A DNA stretch of 64,000 bases from Bacteroidota bacterium (GTDB lineage: Bacteria; Bacteroidota; Bacteroidia; B-17B0; Aurantibacillaceae). The number at the start of each line of letters is the position of its first letter. Positions within the stretch are counted from its first letter, which is position 1. Below, in pieces: positions 35,243 through 43,597 of the stretch. Location of the stretch: assembly GCA_025362395.1 (NCBI GenBank), contig JANYGK010000053.1, positions 62,001 through 126,000 of the forward strand, written 5' to 3'. The position numbers and the translations under genes were made by a program. The notes under the pieces are model-generated. The model saw only the letters and a list, made by a program, of their open reading frames with translations, searched no databases and had not been told where the DNA came from.

Positions 35243-37486
35243 ATGAATAAGCCTCAATTACTTTTTAAGTGGTTATTGAAAGAAAAATCTATAGTTGCTA
35301 AAATTTATGTTTTAGCCATTTTGGAAGGTCTGATGTACCTTGCCATACCTTTGGGTATTCAAGGTATAGTTACTTACATTATGGCGGGAAGCTTCTCCGC
35401 TTCTCTTATTTTGCTAAGCAGCATCACAATTTGTGTAACGGCATTTATTGGCTTTTTTCAGCTATGGCAAATGCGAATTAATGAAACATTGCACCAAAAG
35501 ATTTTCGGTGACTTGGCGATGAAAATTAATTTTTTTTTGGAAAGAAACGAATCGTCAACTGCATCCTTCACGAAACTTAATAAGTTTTTTGAAGTGGTAA
35601 CGTTGCAAAAAGGTATCAGTAAAATTTTATTAGATTTTTCTTTCTCTGTTATAAGTATTGTTTTTGGTTTGCTGCTATTACCAATATACAGTTCCTGGTT
35701 TCTCATTTTTACCATTTTGTTAGGCGCGGCTTTTTATTTTATTATCCGATATTATGGTAAAAAAGGAATTGAAACAAATATTCTGGCATCCAATGAAAAA
35801 TATAATTTGATTGAATGGTTCCAAGAGAATGCCCTTGAAAAACAAAACATCGGTTTAAATGCCGGAACAGAACTAACCTTGCAAAATTATTTTATTCAAA
35901 GAACAAAACATTATAGCATCTTAGAGAAACAATTTAAGGGCATTATACTGTTTAAAGTAAGTTTTATAGGGTTGCTTTTGTTTTTTGGCGCCTATTTAGT
36001 GCAAAGCGGCGCTTTAAATGTAGGGCAATTTATCGCTTCAGAAATCATTATTTTTTTAGTGATCAATGCTGTTGAAAAGCTTGTAGGCAGCCTTAATACA
36101 TGTTACGATATTATTACCGCTCTTTACAAGATAGAAAACGTTTTTGGTGAGGATAAAGAATTTTCTTCTTTAGATTTTGAGAATACCGGTCTGAAAAGTT
36201 TAGCGATTATTTATGTAAAACCCTATTCTAAAGCTATAAAATATTCTTTAGCAGCGCTTTTTATCACGGGGTTTATAGCGCTTTTAATGCCCTGGACACA
36301 AAGCATTTCATCAAACGGTAAAGTAAGCACTTTAAACCCTGAAAACAGACCACAAACCATTACTTCCAGAATTCCGGGAAGGATTGAAAAATGGTACATT
36401 CGGGAAGGTGATCCGGTAAAAAAAAATGATACGATCGCTTTTATATCAGAAATTAAAGATGAGTATGTAGATCCTCAATTAATCGATCGTTCGGAGTCTA
36501 TCATTAAAGCCAAAGAAACAACCATAAAATCTTATGAAGCTAAAATCAGTGCTGTTGATTCTCAAATTGACGCTTTAAATAAATCCCTGCTTTTAAAGAT
36601 GGAACAGGGTCGTAATAAAATCATTCAGGCTAAATTAAAAATAGCAACAGATAGTATGGAAGCCATCACATCAACCAATAATTTTAAGGTGGCTGAAGAG
36701 CAATTGAAGCGTTACGAAGAATTATTAAGTAAAGGGGTGATTTCTAAAACAGAGCTTGAAAACAGAAGGGTTAAATTGCAGGATGCATTGGCAAAAAAAA
36801 CATCAGCAGACAACAAATTTATTTCCACTAAAAATGAATTACTAAATTCGGAAATAGAACTAAACTCCATTCAGCAGGATTACCAAGAGAAGTTAATGAA
36901 AACGGAATCTGATAAATTCTCTGCCCTTTCTCTTTTATATGAAGGCGAGGGATCATTAACAAAACTTCAGAACCAACTGGCAAACTATACTATGCGTCAA
37001 GGTTTTTATTATGTATTGGCGCCGCAGGACGGATACATTACCAAAACAACTGTTCAGGGCATTGGCGAAATTATTAAGGAAGGCGCGGCTTTATGCAATA
37101 TTGTGCCAAACCAAGATGAGCAAGCGGTTGAATTATATATTAACCCTATTGATTTGCCACTTATTAAAAAAGGACAAAAAGTACAATTACAGTTTGACGG
37201 TTGGCCTGCATTTGTTTTTTCGGGTTGGCCCGGAATAAGCTATGGCACCTACACGGCGGAAATTGTTGCTTACGATAAAGTGCTCTCTGAAAATGGAAAA
37301 TTTAGAATACTGGCAAAAAACACCGGTGATAAGTGGCCGGACGCTATACAAATTGGCGGGGGTGTTAAGGGATTTGCACTGCTGAAAAATGTACCGTTAT
37401 TTTATGAATTATGGCGCACAATAAATGGATTTCCGCCGGAGTTTTATGTTACAGATGTTTCTAAAAAGAATGAAAATAAAAAATAG
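35243..37486 (+). CDS. ABC-exporter permease domain fused to an HlyD-type adaptor, without ATPase
   Basis: 747 residues. Residues 1-300 match the six-helix transmembrane domain of a type I ABC exporter (IYVLAILEGLMYLAIPLGIQ, NEKYNLIEWFQENALEKQ, IASEIIIFLVINAVEKLVGS). Residues about 315-747 are an HlyD-type adaptor: membrane segment near 333-352 (FIALLMPWTQSI), lipoyl half (NRPQTITSRIPGRIEKWYI, REGDPVKKNDTIAFISEIKD), long coiled coil (about 390-570) and beta-barrel end (PLIKKGQKVQLQFDGWPAFV). No Walker A, ABC signature or Walker B is present. From memory, in other Bacteroidota these are two adjacent genes and the first has an ATPase domain; here that domain is missing and the remains are joined in frame near residue 305-315. 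TolC follows by one base. Confidence 0.85.
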   Translation: MNKPQLLFKWLLKEKSIVAKIYVLAILEGLMYLAIPLGIQGIVTYIMAGSFSASLILLSSITICVTAFIGFFQLWQMRINETLHQKIFGDLAMKINFFLERNESSTASFTKLNKFFEVVTLQKGISKILLDFSFSVISIVFGLLLLPIYSSWFLIFTILLGAAFYFIIRYYGKKGIETNILASNEKYNLIEWFQENALEKQNIGLNAGTELTLQNYFIQRTKHYSILEKQFKGIILFKVSFIGLLLFFGAYLVQSGALNVGQFIASEIIIFLVINAVEKLVGSLNTCYDIITALYKIENVFGEDKEFSSLDFENTGLKSLAIIYVKPYSKAIKYSLAALFITGFIALLMPWTQSISSNGKVSTLNPENRPQTITSRIPGRIEKWYIREGDPVKKNDTIAFISEIKDEYVDPQLIDRSESIIKAKETTIKSYEAKISAVDSQIDALNKSLLLKMEQGRNKIIQAKLKIATDSMEAITSTNNFKVAEEQLKRYEELLSKGVISKTELENRRVKLQDALAKKTSADNKFISTKNELLNSEIELNSIQQDYQEKLMKTESDKFSALSLLYEGEGSLTKLQNQLANYTMRQGFYYVLAPQDGYITKTTVQGIGEIIKEGAALCNIVPNQDEQAVELYINPIDLPLIKKGQKVQLQFDGWPAFVFSGWPGISYGTYTAEIVAYDKVLSENGKFRILAKNTGDKWPDAIQIGGGVKGFALLKNVPLFYELWRTINGFPPEFYVTDVSKKNENKK

Positions 37487-37487
37487 T

Positions 37488-38885
37488 ATGAAAAAGCTAT
37501 TGTTATCTACTATATTTTTAAGCTCAATAATATGTTTTGGGCAAACTGCTTTGTTGCCTTCATACAATGATTTTATAGACGGAATATTAAAGAATAACCC
37601 TTTAGTTAAACGCGCGGCTAACGAAAAAAAATATGCGGAGCTACAGTTAAGGGCTTCGAGAGGTAATTACGATCCTCTAATAAGTGGTACCTACAATCAA
37701 AAACAATTTAACGGCGCAAATTATTTTACAACTTTAAACACCGAAATAAAACAACCCATATTTACGAATCAATATCTGAAGTTTGGATATGACTATGGCG
37801 TAGGATCCAATGTAAATCCCGAACTCTATACTCCATCACAGGGCTTGCCATATTTAGGCGTGGAAATAGGTGTTTTACAAGGATTGTTGATCGATAAACG
37901 AAGGGCTGAGGTTTTAAAATCTAAGGCATACATCCATTACTATACTGCCGAACAAAAAATACAACTCAATACTTTTTTATTTGAATCGTCGCAACGTTAT
38001 TTTGAATGGTTATTCAGTGCGAACCAAATAGCACTTAATAATTATTTTATGGGTGCGGCAAGGAAAAGATTGGAAGGTATTGAAGCCTTGGCAAATAATG
38101 GAGAGAGAGCAACCATTGATACGGTTGAAGCGGCTATATTTTATCAAACACGTTTATTAGATTTACAAAACGCTTTGATGGACAATCAAAAAAATACGAA
38201 TGATCTTTCGGGGCTTATTTGGCAGAACAACGCCCCATCAGCATTAGTAAATAATTACCGGGCAATTGATAGTCTGGAGATATACTATAACAAAGCTAAA
38301 ACCGTGCTAACCGAAAATTTGAATTTAGCAAATTCCCAAAATCCCATTCTTTCTAAATACAGTGCTTACCAAAAAGTTTTGGACACAGAAGTTAGATTTA
38401 AAAAAGAAATGATTAAACCCATTCTTAACGTAAAATATAATTTTATTTCTAACAGTGGTTCGGCTATTAATCCTGTTCTTTCCAATAATAATTATAAATG
38501 GGGCTTAAACATGTCATTTCCGTTGTTATTGAGAAATCCAATTAACGAGTATAAAATGGCAAAGGTTATTTCTGAAAATAATAGTTTAGAACTATTAAAT
38601 AAAACCAATGAATTAAATTTTAAGATAAATGCCTTACAAAAAACAGTTTCTATTTTAGCGCAACAGCTCTTAAACGCAGAACGATCTGTAAGTTATAGCA
38701 AGTTATTACTGGAAGCAGAAAAATTAAAATTTGAAAATGGAGAAAGTTCTGTATTCATGATTAATACCCGCGAAAATAAATTACTGGAAACCGAATTAAA
38801 GTTGGCAGAATACAAACTTAAATTTATAAAAATGGTTCTTAATATTATTTATTTAAACGGCAGTTTAAATTATAAAATAGGATAG
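37488..38885 (+). CDS. TolC-family outer-membrane efflux protein
   Basis: 465 residues from the ATG at 37488, one base after the preceding stop and directly before the signal peptide (MKKLLLSTIFLSSIICFGQ). The longer frame from 37425 is rejected because it would bury the signal. TolC traits: two related helical halves, NPLVKRAANEKKYAELQLRA, LDLQNALMDNQKN, KLKFENGESSVFMINTRENK and long coiled-coil helices. It should form the outer-membrane channel for the upstream HlyD-like adaptor, so the two make an envelope-spanning export unit under TetR control. Confidence 0.9.
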   Translation: MKKLLLSTIFLSSIICFGQTALLPSYNDFIDGILKNNPLVKRAANEKKYAELQLRASRGNYDPLISGTYNQKQFNGANYFTTLNTEIKQPIFTNQYLKFGYDYGVGSNVNPELYTPSQGLPYLGVEIGVLQGLLIDKRRAEVLKSKAYIHYYTAEQKIQLNTFLFESSQRYFEWLFSANQIALNNYFMGAARKRLEGIEALANNGERATIDTVEAAIFYQTRLLDLQNALMDNQKNTNDLSGLIWQNNAPSALVNNYRAIDSLEIYYNKAKTVLTENLNLANSQNPILSKYSAYQKVLDTEVRFKKEMIKPILNVKYNFISNSGSAINPVLSNNNYKWGLNMSFPLLLRNPINEYKMAKVISENNSLELLNKTNELNFKINALQKTVSILAQQLLNAERSVSYSKLLLEAEKLKFENGESSVFMINTRENKLLETELKLAEYKLKFIKMVLNIIYLNGSLNYKIG

Positions 38886-39038
38886 CATTAACTATTATTT
38901 AGAAGTTGAATAAAAAGCCATAGTCTTTGTTGAGTTTGCAATTCGGCAATAAACTTTGACTCATGATTATTTGTCAATGATAAATTTTTTGCCACTGATC
39001 AAACTACGAATTGATTATAATAGTTATAGATTTGCATC

Positions 39039-39983
39039 ATGAAGACAGTAACAATCTTATTTTTAATTTTCATTTTTTCAATAATTGGATGTAAAAAATC
39101 TGAGATCACTGAACCTCTGCCTGAAAAAATAAATAAAAATCTTAAATATTTTGGCTTTACATTGGTTGATGTTGGCTGGGACGAACCCGGCGACCACTCT
39201 TCTAAAACCAATTATACTGATGAAGTACACTCGTTTTCTAACGTTGCCGACATTCTTGTTATTAAGCCTTCTGACAATATAGTTGATAGAATAGAATACA
39301 TGAATAGCTTTTCTGTAAAGCCCATCTTACATTTAAGTCAGGTATTTTTTGAGCAAAAAGAAAAAGGTGGGAATAAAAGTGGTGTAATTTATGGGTTGAA
39401 AACAGATTATAAACAAAGATGGGATGAATTTGCAGCTGAAAATAATCTAACCGTAAACTATTTTAAAATACACTCTTTTTATATTGGTGAAGAACCTGCA
39501 TGGAATGGAATAACAGAGGTTGAATTTAAAATGGCTTGCGATTATGTCAAATCCACTATTCCCCAAGTGCCCATTATGCTAATAGAGGCATATTCGGCTA
39601 TGAATGATTTTTACGCCCCCACATCGGTAGACTATGTAGGGTTTGATCATTATTTTTTAAAAAAATCTACTCAATCGACAGAATATGCCTCGGAATTTCA
39701 AACCATGAAATCAAAAATGCTGAGCCATCAAAAAATTTTCCTGGTGATGGATGCTCACTGGATAAAAAAACTTCATGGTAGCTCAGGTATCGGGAAAACC
39801 GATTTAGATTATATAGCCCGAAATTATTATAAATTTGCTAATTCGGATACTTCTATTGTCGGGATTATAGGTTATTTTTGGCCCGATGGATTTGATATGA
39901 GGGGTTCAGTCGGTGCCAGAAATCTTCCCAAACATGTTAAACGCGAGTATGAAAAAATAGGGAAGGCCATAACGGGAAAATGA
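39039..39983 (+). CDS. Lipoprotein with a possible TIM-barrel glycosidase-like domain
   Basis: 314 residues. Lipoprotein signal MKTVTILFLIFIFSIIGCKK with Cys at the lipobox. The rest looks like a TIM barrel: KYFGFTLVDVGWDEPG, VKPILHLSQVFF, SFYIGEEPAWNGITEVE, VPIMLIEAYSAMND, YVGFDHYFLKK, KIFLVMDAHW, IIGYFWPDGFD. The GEEP segment could hold the acid/base Glu of a glycoside hydrolase and DAHW another active-site part, but I cannot name a family. A TAGATTTG box (39027-39034) ends 5 bases before the start, which would make the transcript almost leaderless. Its stop overlaps the next start (ATGA). Confidence 0.7.
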   Translation: MKTVTILFLIFIFSIIGCKKSEITEPLPEKINKNLKYFGFTLVDVGWDEPGDHSSKTNYTDEVHSFSNVADILVIKPSDNIVDRIEYMNSFSVKPILHLSQVFFEQKEKGGNKSGVIYGLKTDYKQRWDEFAAENNLTVNYFKIHSFYIGEEPAWNGITEVEFKMACDYVKSTIPQVPIMLIEAYSAMNDFYAPTSVDYVGFDHYFLKKSTQSTEYASEFQTMKSKMLSHQKIFLVMDAHWIKKLHGSSGIGKTDLDYIARNYYKFANSDTSIVGIIGYFWPDGFDMRGSVGARNLPKHVKREYEKIGKAITGK

Positions 39984-40474
39984 TGAATACTATTACTAAA
40001 ATATTTTTTGTGATTTTCGCCCTGTTTTTTTATAAAAGTAATTTAGTAGCGCAGCTGAATACTTCATCAGATAAAGGAAACATTAATATGCATTTTGGCA
40101 CCATTGCCGTATATAATACTTTTTCCATTGGGTATGAATTACCTGATATATTAAAAAAGTCGCAAAAACATACTATCAGGGCATTAATAAGGTTAGGTAT
40201 TTGGAATTCTAATCTTGTACATTATAACAACGGTACTCAGGGCGCTGTTGGCTTCTCATATATATTCGGAAGTAAAAAACATCATTTTGAACATAGTTCT
40301 GAATTTGTAATGCATTTTGATAAAGGGCTCAAAGGACAAACAATAGTTTATATCGGTAGTTTATACCGCCCATTCATTGGTTACAGATTCGAAGCTGAAA
40401 ACTCTCCGCTTATTTTTAGAATAGGAATAGGGTGGAAGGAAGCTTTACAAATTGGATTTGGATATAAATTTTAA
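39980..40474 (+). CDS. Small secreted/outer-membrane beta protein
   Basis: 164 residues, overlapping the lipoprotein stop by 4 bases (ATGA), so translation is coupled. Signal peptide MMNTITKIFFVIFALFFYKS, then NLVAQ. The mature part has short alternating strands (NMHFGTIAVYNTFSIGYELP, TIRALIRLGIWNS, AVGFSYIFGSKKHHFEHSSE, FRIGIGWKEALQIGFGYKF) with an aromatic last residue, as in small outer-membrane barrels. I do not recognise the family. A strong terminator closes the two-gene unit. Confidence 0.68.
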   Translation: MMNTITKIFFVIFALFFYKSNLVAQLNTSSDKGNINMHFGTIAVYNTFSIGYELPDILKKSQKHTIRALIRLGIWNSNLVHYNNGTQGAVGFSYIFGSKKHHFEHSSEFVMHFDKGLKGQTIVYIGSLYRPFIGYRFEAENSPLIFRIGIGWKEALQIGFGYKF

Positions 40475-40509
40475 ATATATCTATGGCTATAGTGAGTACA
40501 TAAGAATAT

Positions 40510-40551
40510 AATTTTAAGCAGGCCGGTTAAAAACGGCCTGCTTAAAATTTT
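40510..40551 (+). terminator. Strong rho-independent terminator
   Basis: A perfect 16-bp stem, AATTTTAAGCAGGCCG (40510-40525) and CGGCCTGCTTAAAATT (40534-40549), with an 8-base loop, then a T-rich tail. It closes the lipoprotein/outer-membrane pair. Confidence 0.88.
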
Positions 40552-40616
40552 CTTCTGTTTTTTACTAAGTCTTTTAAATTGAAAAGTAAAATAAAAAAAA
40601 TTGTATAACTTAGCGT

Positions 40617-41903
40617 ATGAAGTTTTATCTTGCATTTATATTAGCCATATTTTGCTACCTCGCAACATCTCAATCCCAATACACAAGCTATTACATCGGA
40701 GATACTAATAACGTAAGCACCCCTACGGACTATCGGATATGTTTAATGGGTGGTGCCACCGAAGATGATAACGCAATGAAATGGTTTTTAAATGGAAGCG
40801 GCGGCGGCGACATTGTAGTAATAAGGGTTTCCGGCACGAGTGGTTATAATGCGTATATATATACTACGTTAGGAATTACTGTTAATTCGGTTGAAACAAT
40901 TGTAATACCAAGTATTAGCGCGGCCAATCATCCCTATGTTCGACGGAGGTTAAGAGAGGCAGAAGCTGTTTTTATTGCCGGCGGTAATCAGTTTGACTAT
41001 CTCAGCTATTGGAAGAATACAGCTGTTGATAGCGCGCTCAATTATTTAATTAATATAAAAAAAGTTCCTATCGGCGGAACCAGCGCCGGTATGGCTGTTC
41101 AGGGCCAATGCTATTACAGTGCAGCTGTTGGTTCAATAACATCGGCCGTTGCTATGGCCAATCCTTACAATACACAAGTTACAATCGGAAGCAATGATTT
41201 TTTGCACCATAAATTTTTAAACCGTGTTATTACCGATACGCATTATGATAATCCTGATAGAAGGGGTCGGCATAGTAGTTTTTTAGCACGGTTACTTCAG
41301 GACAGCGCAAAAGCATTTTTTGGTATTGCGTGTGACGAATATACCGCCGTTTGTATAGATAACAATGGCATAGCAAAAGTTTTTGGCGGTTTTCCTACAC
41401 AGGATGATAACGCGTATTTTATTCAACCGAATTGCGTACTACCTAATACGCCCGAAAACTGTTTATCCAATCAATCATTAACATGGAACAGGTCGTCGCA
41501 GGCTCTAAAAGTATACGCTGTAAAAGGCACTTCAGCAGGCAACGGAAGCTTTGATCTTAATAACTGGCAAAATGCGAATGTAAGCGGAGGTGCTTGGGAG
41601 AACTGGTTTGTTATTAACGGAACTTTTTCGGTAACACCAACTGCAAGCAGCATATCATGCATATCTACCGGATTAGAGGACCATACGATAAAGGAAATAA
41701 ATATGTACCCCAATCCGGTTAAGGATATTTTAAACTTTGAAAGTTTAATGGATGAAGTAACGGTTATGGGGATGTACGGTAAAGTAGAAGAAAGTAGAAC
41801 TAATTGCGACAAAATAAACATTAGTCAATTAATCCCCGGAATGTATCTTATTAAGTTACGATTTGAAAATTCGATTATTGTAAAGCATTTTATTAAAGAA
41901 TAA
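40617..41903 (+). CDS. Secreted cyanophycinase-like S51 peptidase with T9SS tail
   Basis: 428 residues. Signal peptide MKFYLAFILAIFCYLATSQ. The S51 domain (about 25-300) shows CLMGGATEDDNAMKWFL, VFIAGGNQFDYLSYW, the nucleophile Ser in IGGTSAGMAVQG, ITDTHYDNPDRRGRHSSFLA and ACDEYTAVCID, as in cyanophycinase. Cyanophycinases hydrolyse the Asp-Arg storage polymer of cyanobacteria to beta-Asp-Arg dipeptides. The C-terminus is a type A T9SS sorting domain (INMYPNPVKDILNFESL ... LIPGMYLIKLRFENS), so the enzyme acts outside the cell. Activity on cyanophycin is inferred. Confidence 0.87.
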   Translation: MKFYLAFILAIFCYLATSQSQYTSYYIGDTNNVSTPTDYRICLMGGATEDDNAMKWFLNGSGGGDIVVIRVSGTSGYNAYIYTTLGITVNSVETIVIPSISAANHPYVRRRLREAEAVFIAGGNQFDYLSYWKNTAVDSALNYLINIKKVPIGGTSAGMAVQGQCYYSAAVGSITSAVAMANPYNTQVTIGSNDFLHHKFLNRVITDTHYDNPDRRGRHSSFLARLLQDSAKAFFGIACDEYTAVCIDNNGIAKVFGGFPTQDDNAYFIQPNCVLPNTPENCLSNQSLTWNRSSQALKVYAVKGTSAGNGSFDLNNWQNANVSGGAWENWFVINGTFSVTPTASSISCISTGLEDHTIKEINMYPNPVKDILNFESLMDEVTVMGMYGKVEESRTNCDKINISQLIPGMYLIKLRFENSIIVKHFIKE

Positions 41904-41983
41904 TTCAAGAACGGCAAAATTTTAGTTAGGGTTTACAGGTTTTCTGCTGCAATAATTACTGACAATGGTACTATGTTTATTAG

Positions 41984-42003
41984 ACATTTGCAAAAACAAA
42001 TGT
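41984..42003. terminator. Small hairpin between convergent genes
   Basis: ACATTTG (41984-41990) and CAAATGT (41997-42003), 7-bp perfect stem with a 6-base loop, between the stops of the cyanophycinase-like gene and the convergent lysR gene. No long T-run, so its role as terminator is doubtful. Confidence 0.3.
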
Positions 42004-42053
42004 GTGTGAAATCCACTTACATTAATAAAAACAGTAATCAATTACTAAAATAT

Positions 42054-42977
42054 TTAATATTTGTCAAACCACTCAAACGTATCTTTAATAATTTTTTCTT
42101 TATCAGCTTTAATATATTTTAAATACGCTTCGGCTACCGGCGAAAATTTTTTGTGTTTAGGCCATATTAAATGCCAGGTCGACTTAATCGGAAAATCTTT
42201 TACATTAACAATCTGAAGATCTTTATTTAAGAGTTCATTTTTGAGCCCGATTAATGGCATTATGGAATAGCCCAGGCCGGCTATTACTGCCTGCTTTACC
42301 GCTTCGTTTGACGTAAGTTCCATTTTTTTATGAATGGGTAATTTATTTTTTGCTATAAATTTTTCCATTACCACGCGTGTGCCTGAGCCCGGCTCCCTAA
42401 AAATAAACGGAAGCTCCTCAAATATTTTTTTATCATAAATACCTTTTTTAAATATTTTATCCATATTGCCGACCACGTAAAGTTTATTAGGCATCAAATC
42501 TACTTTTTCTACGGGCAGCTTTTCCGGCAATACCGATACCAAAGCAAAATCTACCTCATTATTTTCAAGGCTATTCATAACTTTACTTTTATTGGTAACA
42601 TCTAATAGTAACTCAACATTGGAATGCTTGTTTAAAAAGTTAGCGAGAAAGTAAGGCATTATATATTTGCCTGTAGATACAATTGAAATTTTAAGTCGCC
42701 CTGATAAATGTCCTTTATAAGCATGGGTCTTATAGTTAATAGCATATACTTCGTTAATAATCCGTTCAGCCATTCCAAAAATCTCTAACCCAAAGTCTGT
42801 TACATAAAGCTGCCTGCCTACAATTTCCGTTAAAGGAATATCAAATTGATCCTGCAGGTTTTTCAACTGAATAGAAACGGCGGGTTGTGTCATGTGAAGC
42901 TCTTCCGCTGCCTTTGTAATACTTTTTTTATGAACGACTTTAGCGAAAACCTGTAATTGATGTAATGTATAATGCAT
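42054..42977 (-). CDS. LysR-family regulator (CbbR/CmpR-like)
   Basis: 307 residues. The N-terminal winged helix reads MHYTLHQLQVFAKVVHKKSI, TKAAEELHMTQPAVSIQLKN; the effector domain follows (RLKISIVSTGKYIMPYFLANF, FIFREPGSGTRVVMEKFI, SNEAVKQAVIAGLGYSIMP). This organisation resembles the CbbR/CmpR group that controls CO2-fixation or bicarbonate-uptake genes. It is divergent from the cluster that contains an isocitrate dehydrogenase and an SbtA-like bicarbonate transporter, so it is the likely regulator. The effector is unknown; in cyanobacteria relatives sense 2-oxoglutarate or 2-phosphoglycolate. Confidence 0.92.
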   Translation of the reverse strand: MHYTLHQLQVFAKVVHKKSITKAAEELHMTQPAVSIQLKNLQDQFDIPLTEIVGRQLYVTDFGLEIFGMAERIINEVYAINYKTHAYKGHLSGRLKISIVSTGKYIMPYFLANFLNKHSNVELLLDVTNKSKVMNSLENNEVDFALVSVLPEKLPVEKVDLMPNKLYVVGNMDKIFKKGIYDKKIFEELPFIFREPGSGTRVVMEKFIAKNKLPIHKKMELTSNEAVKQAVIAGLGYSIMPLIGLKNELLNKDLQIVNVKDFPIKSTWHLIWPKHKKFSPVAEAYLKYIKADKEKIIKDTFEWFDKY

Positions 42978-43001
42978 AAATAATATTTATATATAATATA
43001 A

Positions 43002-43009
43002 CAAATATA
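43002..43009 (-). promoter_or_regulatory. Candidate -7 box for lysR
   Basis: On the minus strand TATATTTG, a perfect TAnnTTTG, about 25 bases before the lysR start. The 43-base gap between lysR and the plus-strand gene is nearly all A and T, so the two promoters must overlap closely. Confidence 0.4.
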
Positions 43010-43020
43010 AATAAAAATAA

Positions 43021-43338
43021 ATGGATTTTGATAATGAAATTTGTGGCATGAAAAATAAAACAACCCTCACAACAGCCGAAAAATTAATGCCTCTTATCAT
43101 TGGATGTTTACTAGCAGCTATTCTCTTCTTGGTTAACCATTTTAAATTACTTAACCTAACCCTTGAAGTGGTTCTGTCACCAATTGTTGTAATCAGTTTA
43201 CTGGCTTATGGTGAATCTCTGCTTATTTATCTTTTTTACCTTGTTTTTGCGCCTGTAAGTATTTGCGTTAAAATAATAAAAGCAATAAATCAACTGCCAA
43301 AAACAGTAAAACAAAAATTAACCTTTAAACAAGCCTAA
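43021..43338 (+). CDS. Small membrane protein of unknown function
   Basis: 105 residues from 43021; an ATG at 43048 (MKNKTTLTTAEKLMP) is an alternative start. Two or three hydrophobic segments: LIIGCLLAAILFLVNHF, LTLEVVLSPIVVISLLAYG and LLIYLFYLVFAPVSICVKII. No family recognised. The C-terminus is basic (LPKTVKQKLTFKQA). It is the first plus-strand gene after lysR and one base from the next gene, so it heads the run. Confidence 0.6.
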   Translation: MDFDNEICGMKNKTTLTTAEKLMPLIIGCLLAAILFLVNHFKLLNLTLEVVLSPIVVISLLAYGESLLIYLFYLVFAPVSICVKIIKAINQLPKTVKQKLTFKQA

Positions 43339-43339
43339 T

Positions 43340-43591
43340 ATGAAAAAAGAAGAAACGGATTACAGACCCTTAGCAGTAATAGGTTTACTTATTCTGGCAG
43401 GAACATTTTATCCCTCTAATGGTGTAGATGACAGAGTTTATAAAACGCCTACGGAAATTTTAACGACCATGTTAATAGGCATATTAGCCGGTATTGCTGG
43501 CTACTATGTGTGGACCTTAAGTCCAAAATATAAAAACTCCGGCGAAATAGCAAGAGCTAATAAAACTAATTCTTTAAACCCAAATATTTAA
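43340..43591 (+). CDS. Small two-helix membrane protein of unknown function
   Basis: 83 residues. Two hydrophobic segments (PLAVIGLLILAGTFYP and TTMLIGILAGIAGYYVWTL) joined by a polar loop (SNGVDDRVYKTPTEIL), with a polar tail. No family recognised. One base after the preceding gene and 6 before the isocitrate dehydrogenase, so translated within the same transcript. Confidence 0.6.
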   Translation: MKKEETDYRPLAVIGLLILAGTFYPSNGVDDRVYKTPTEILTTMLIGILAGIAGYYVWTLSPKYKNSGEIARANKTNSLNPNI

Positions 43592-43597
43592 TAAACT

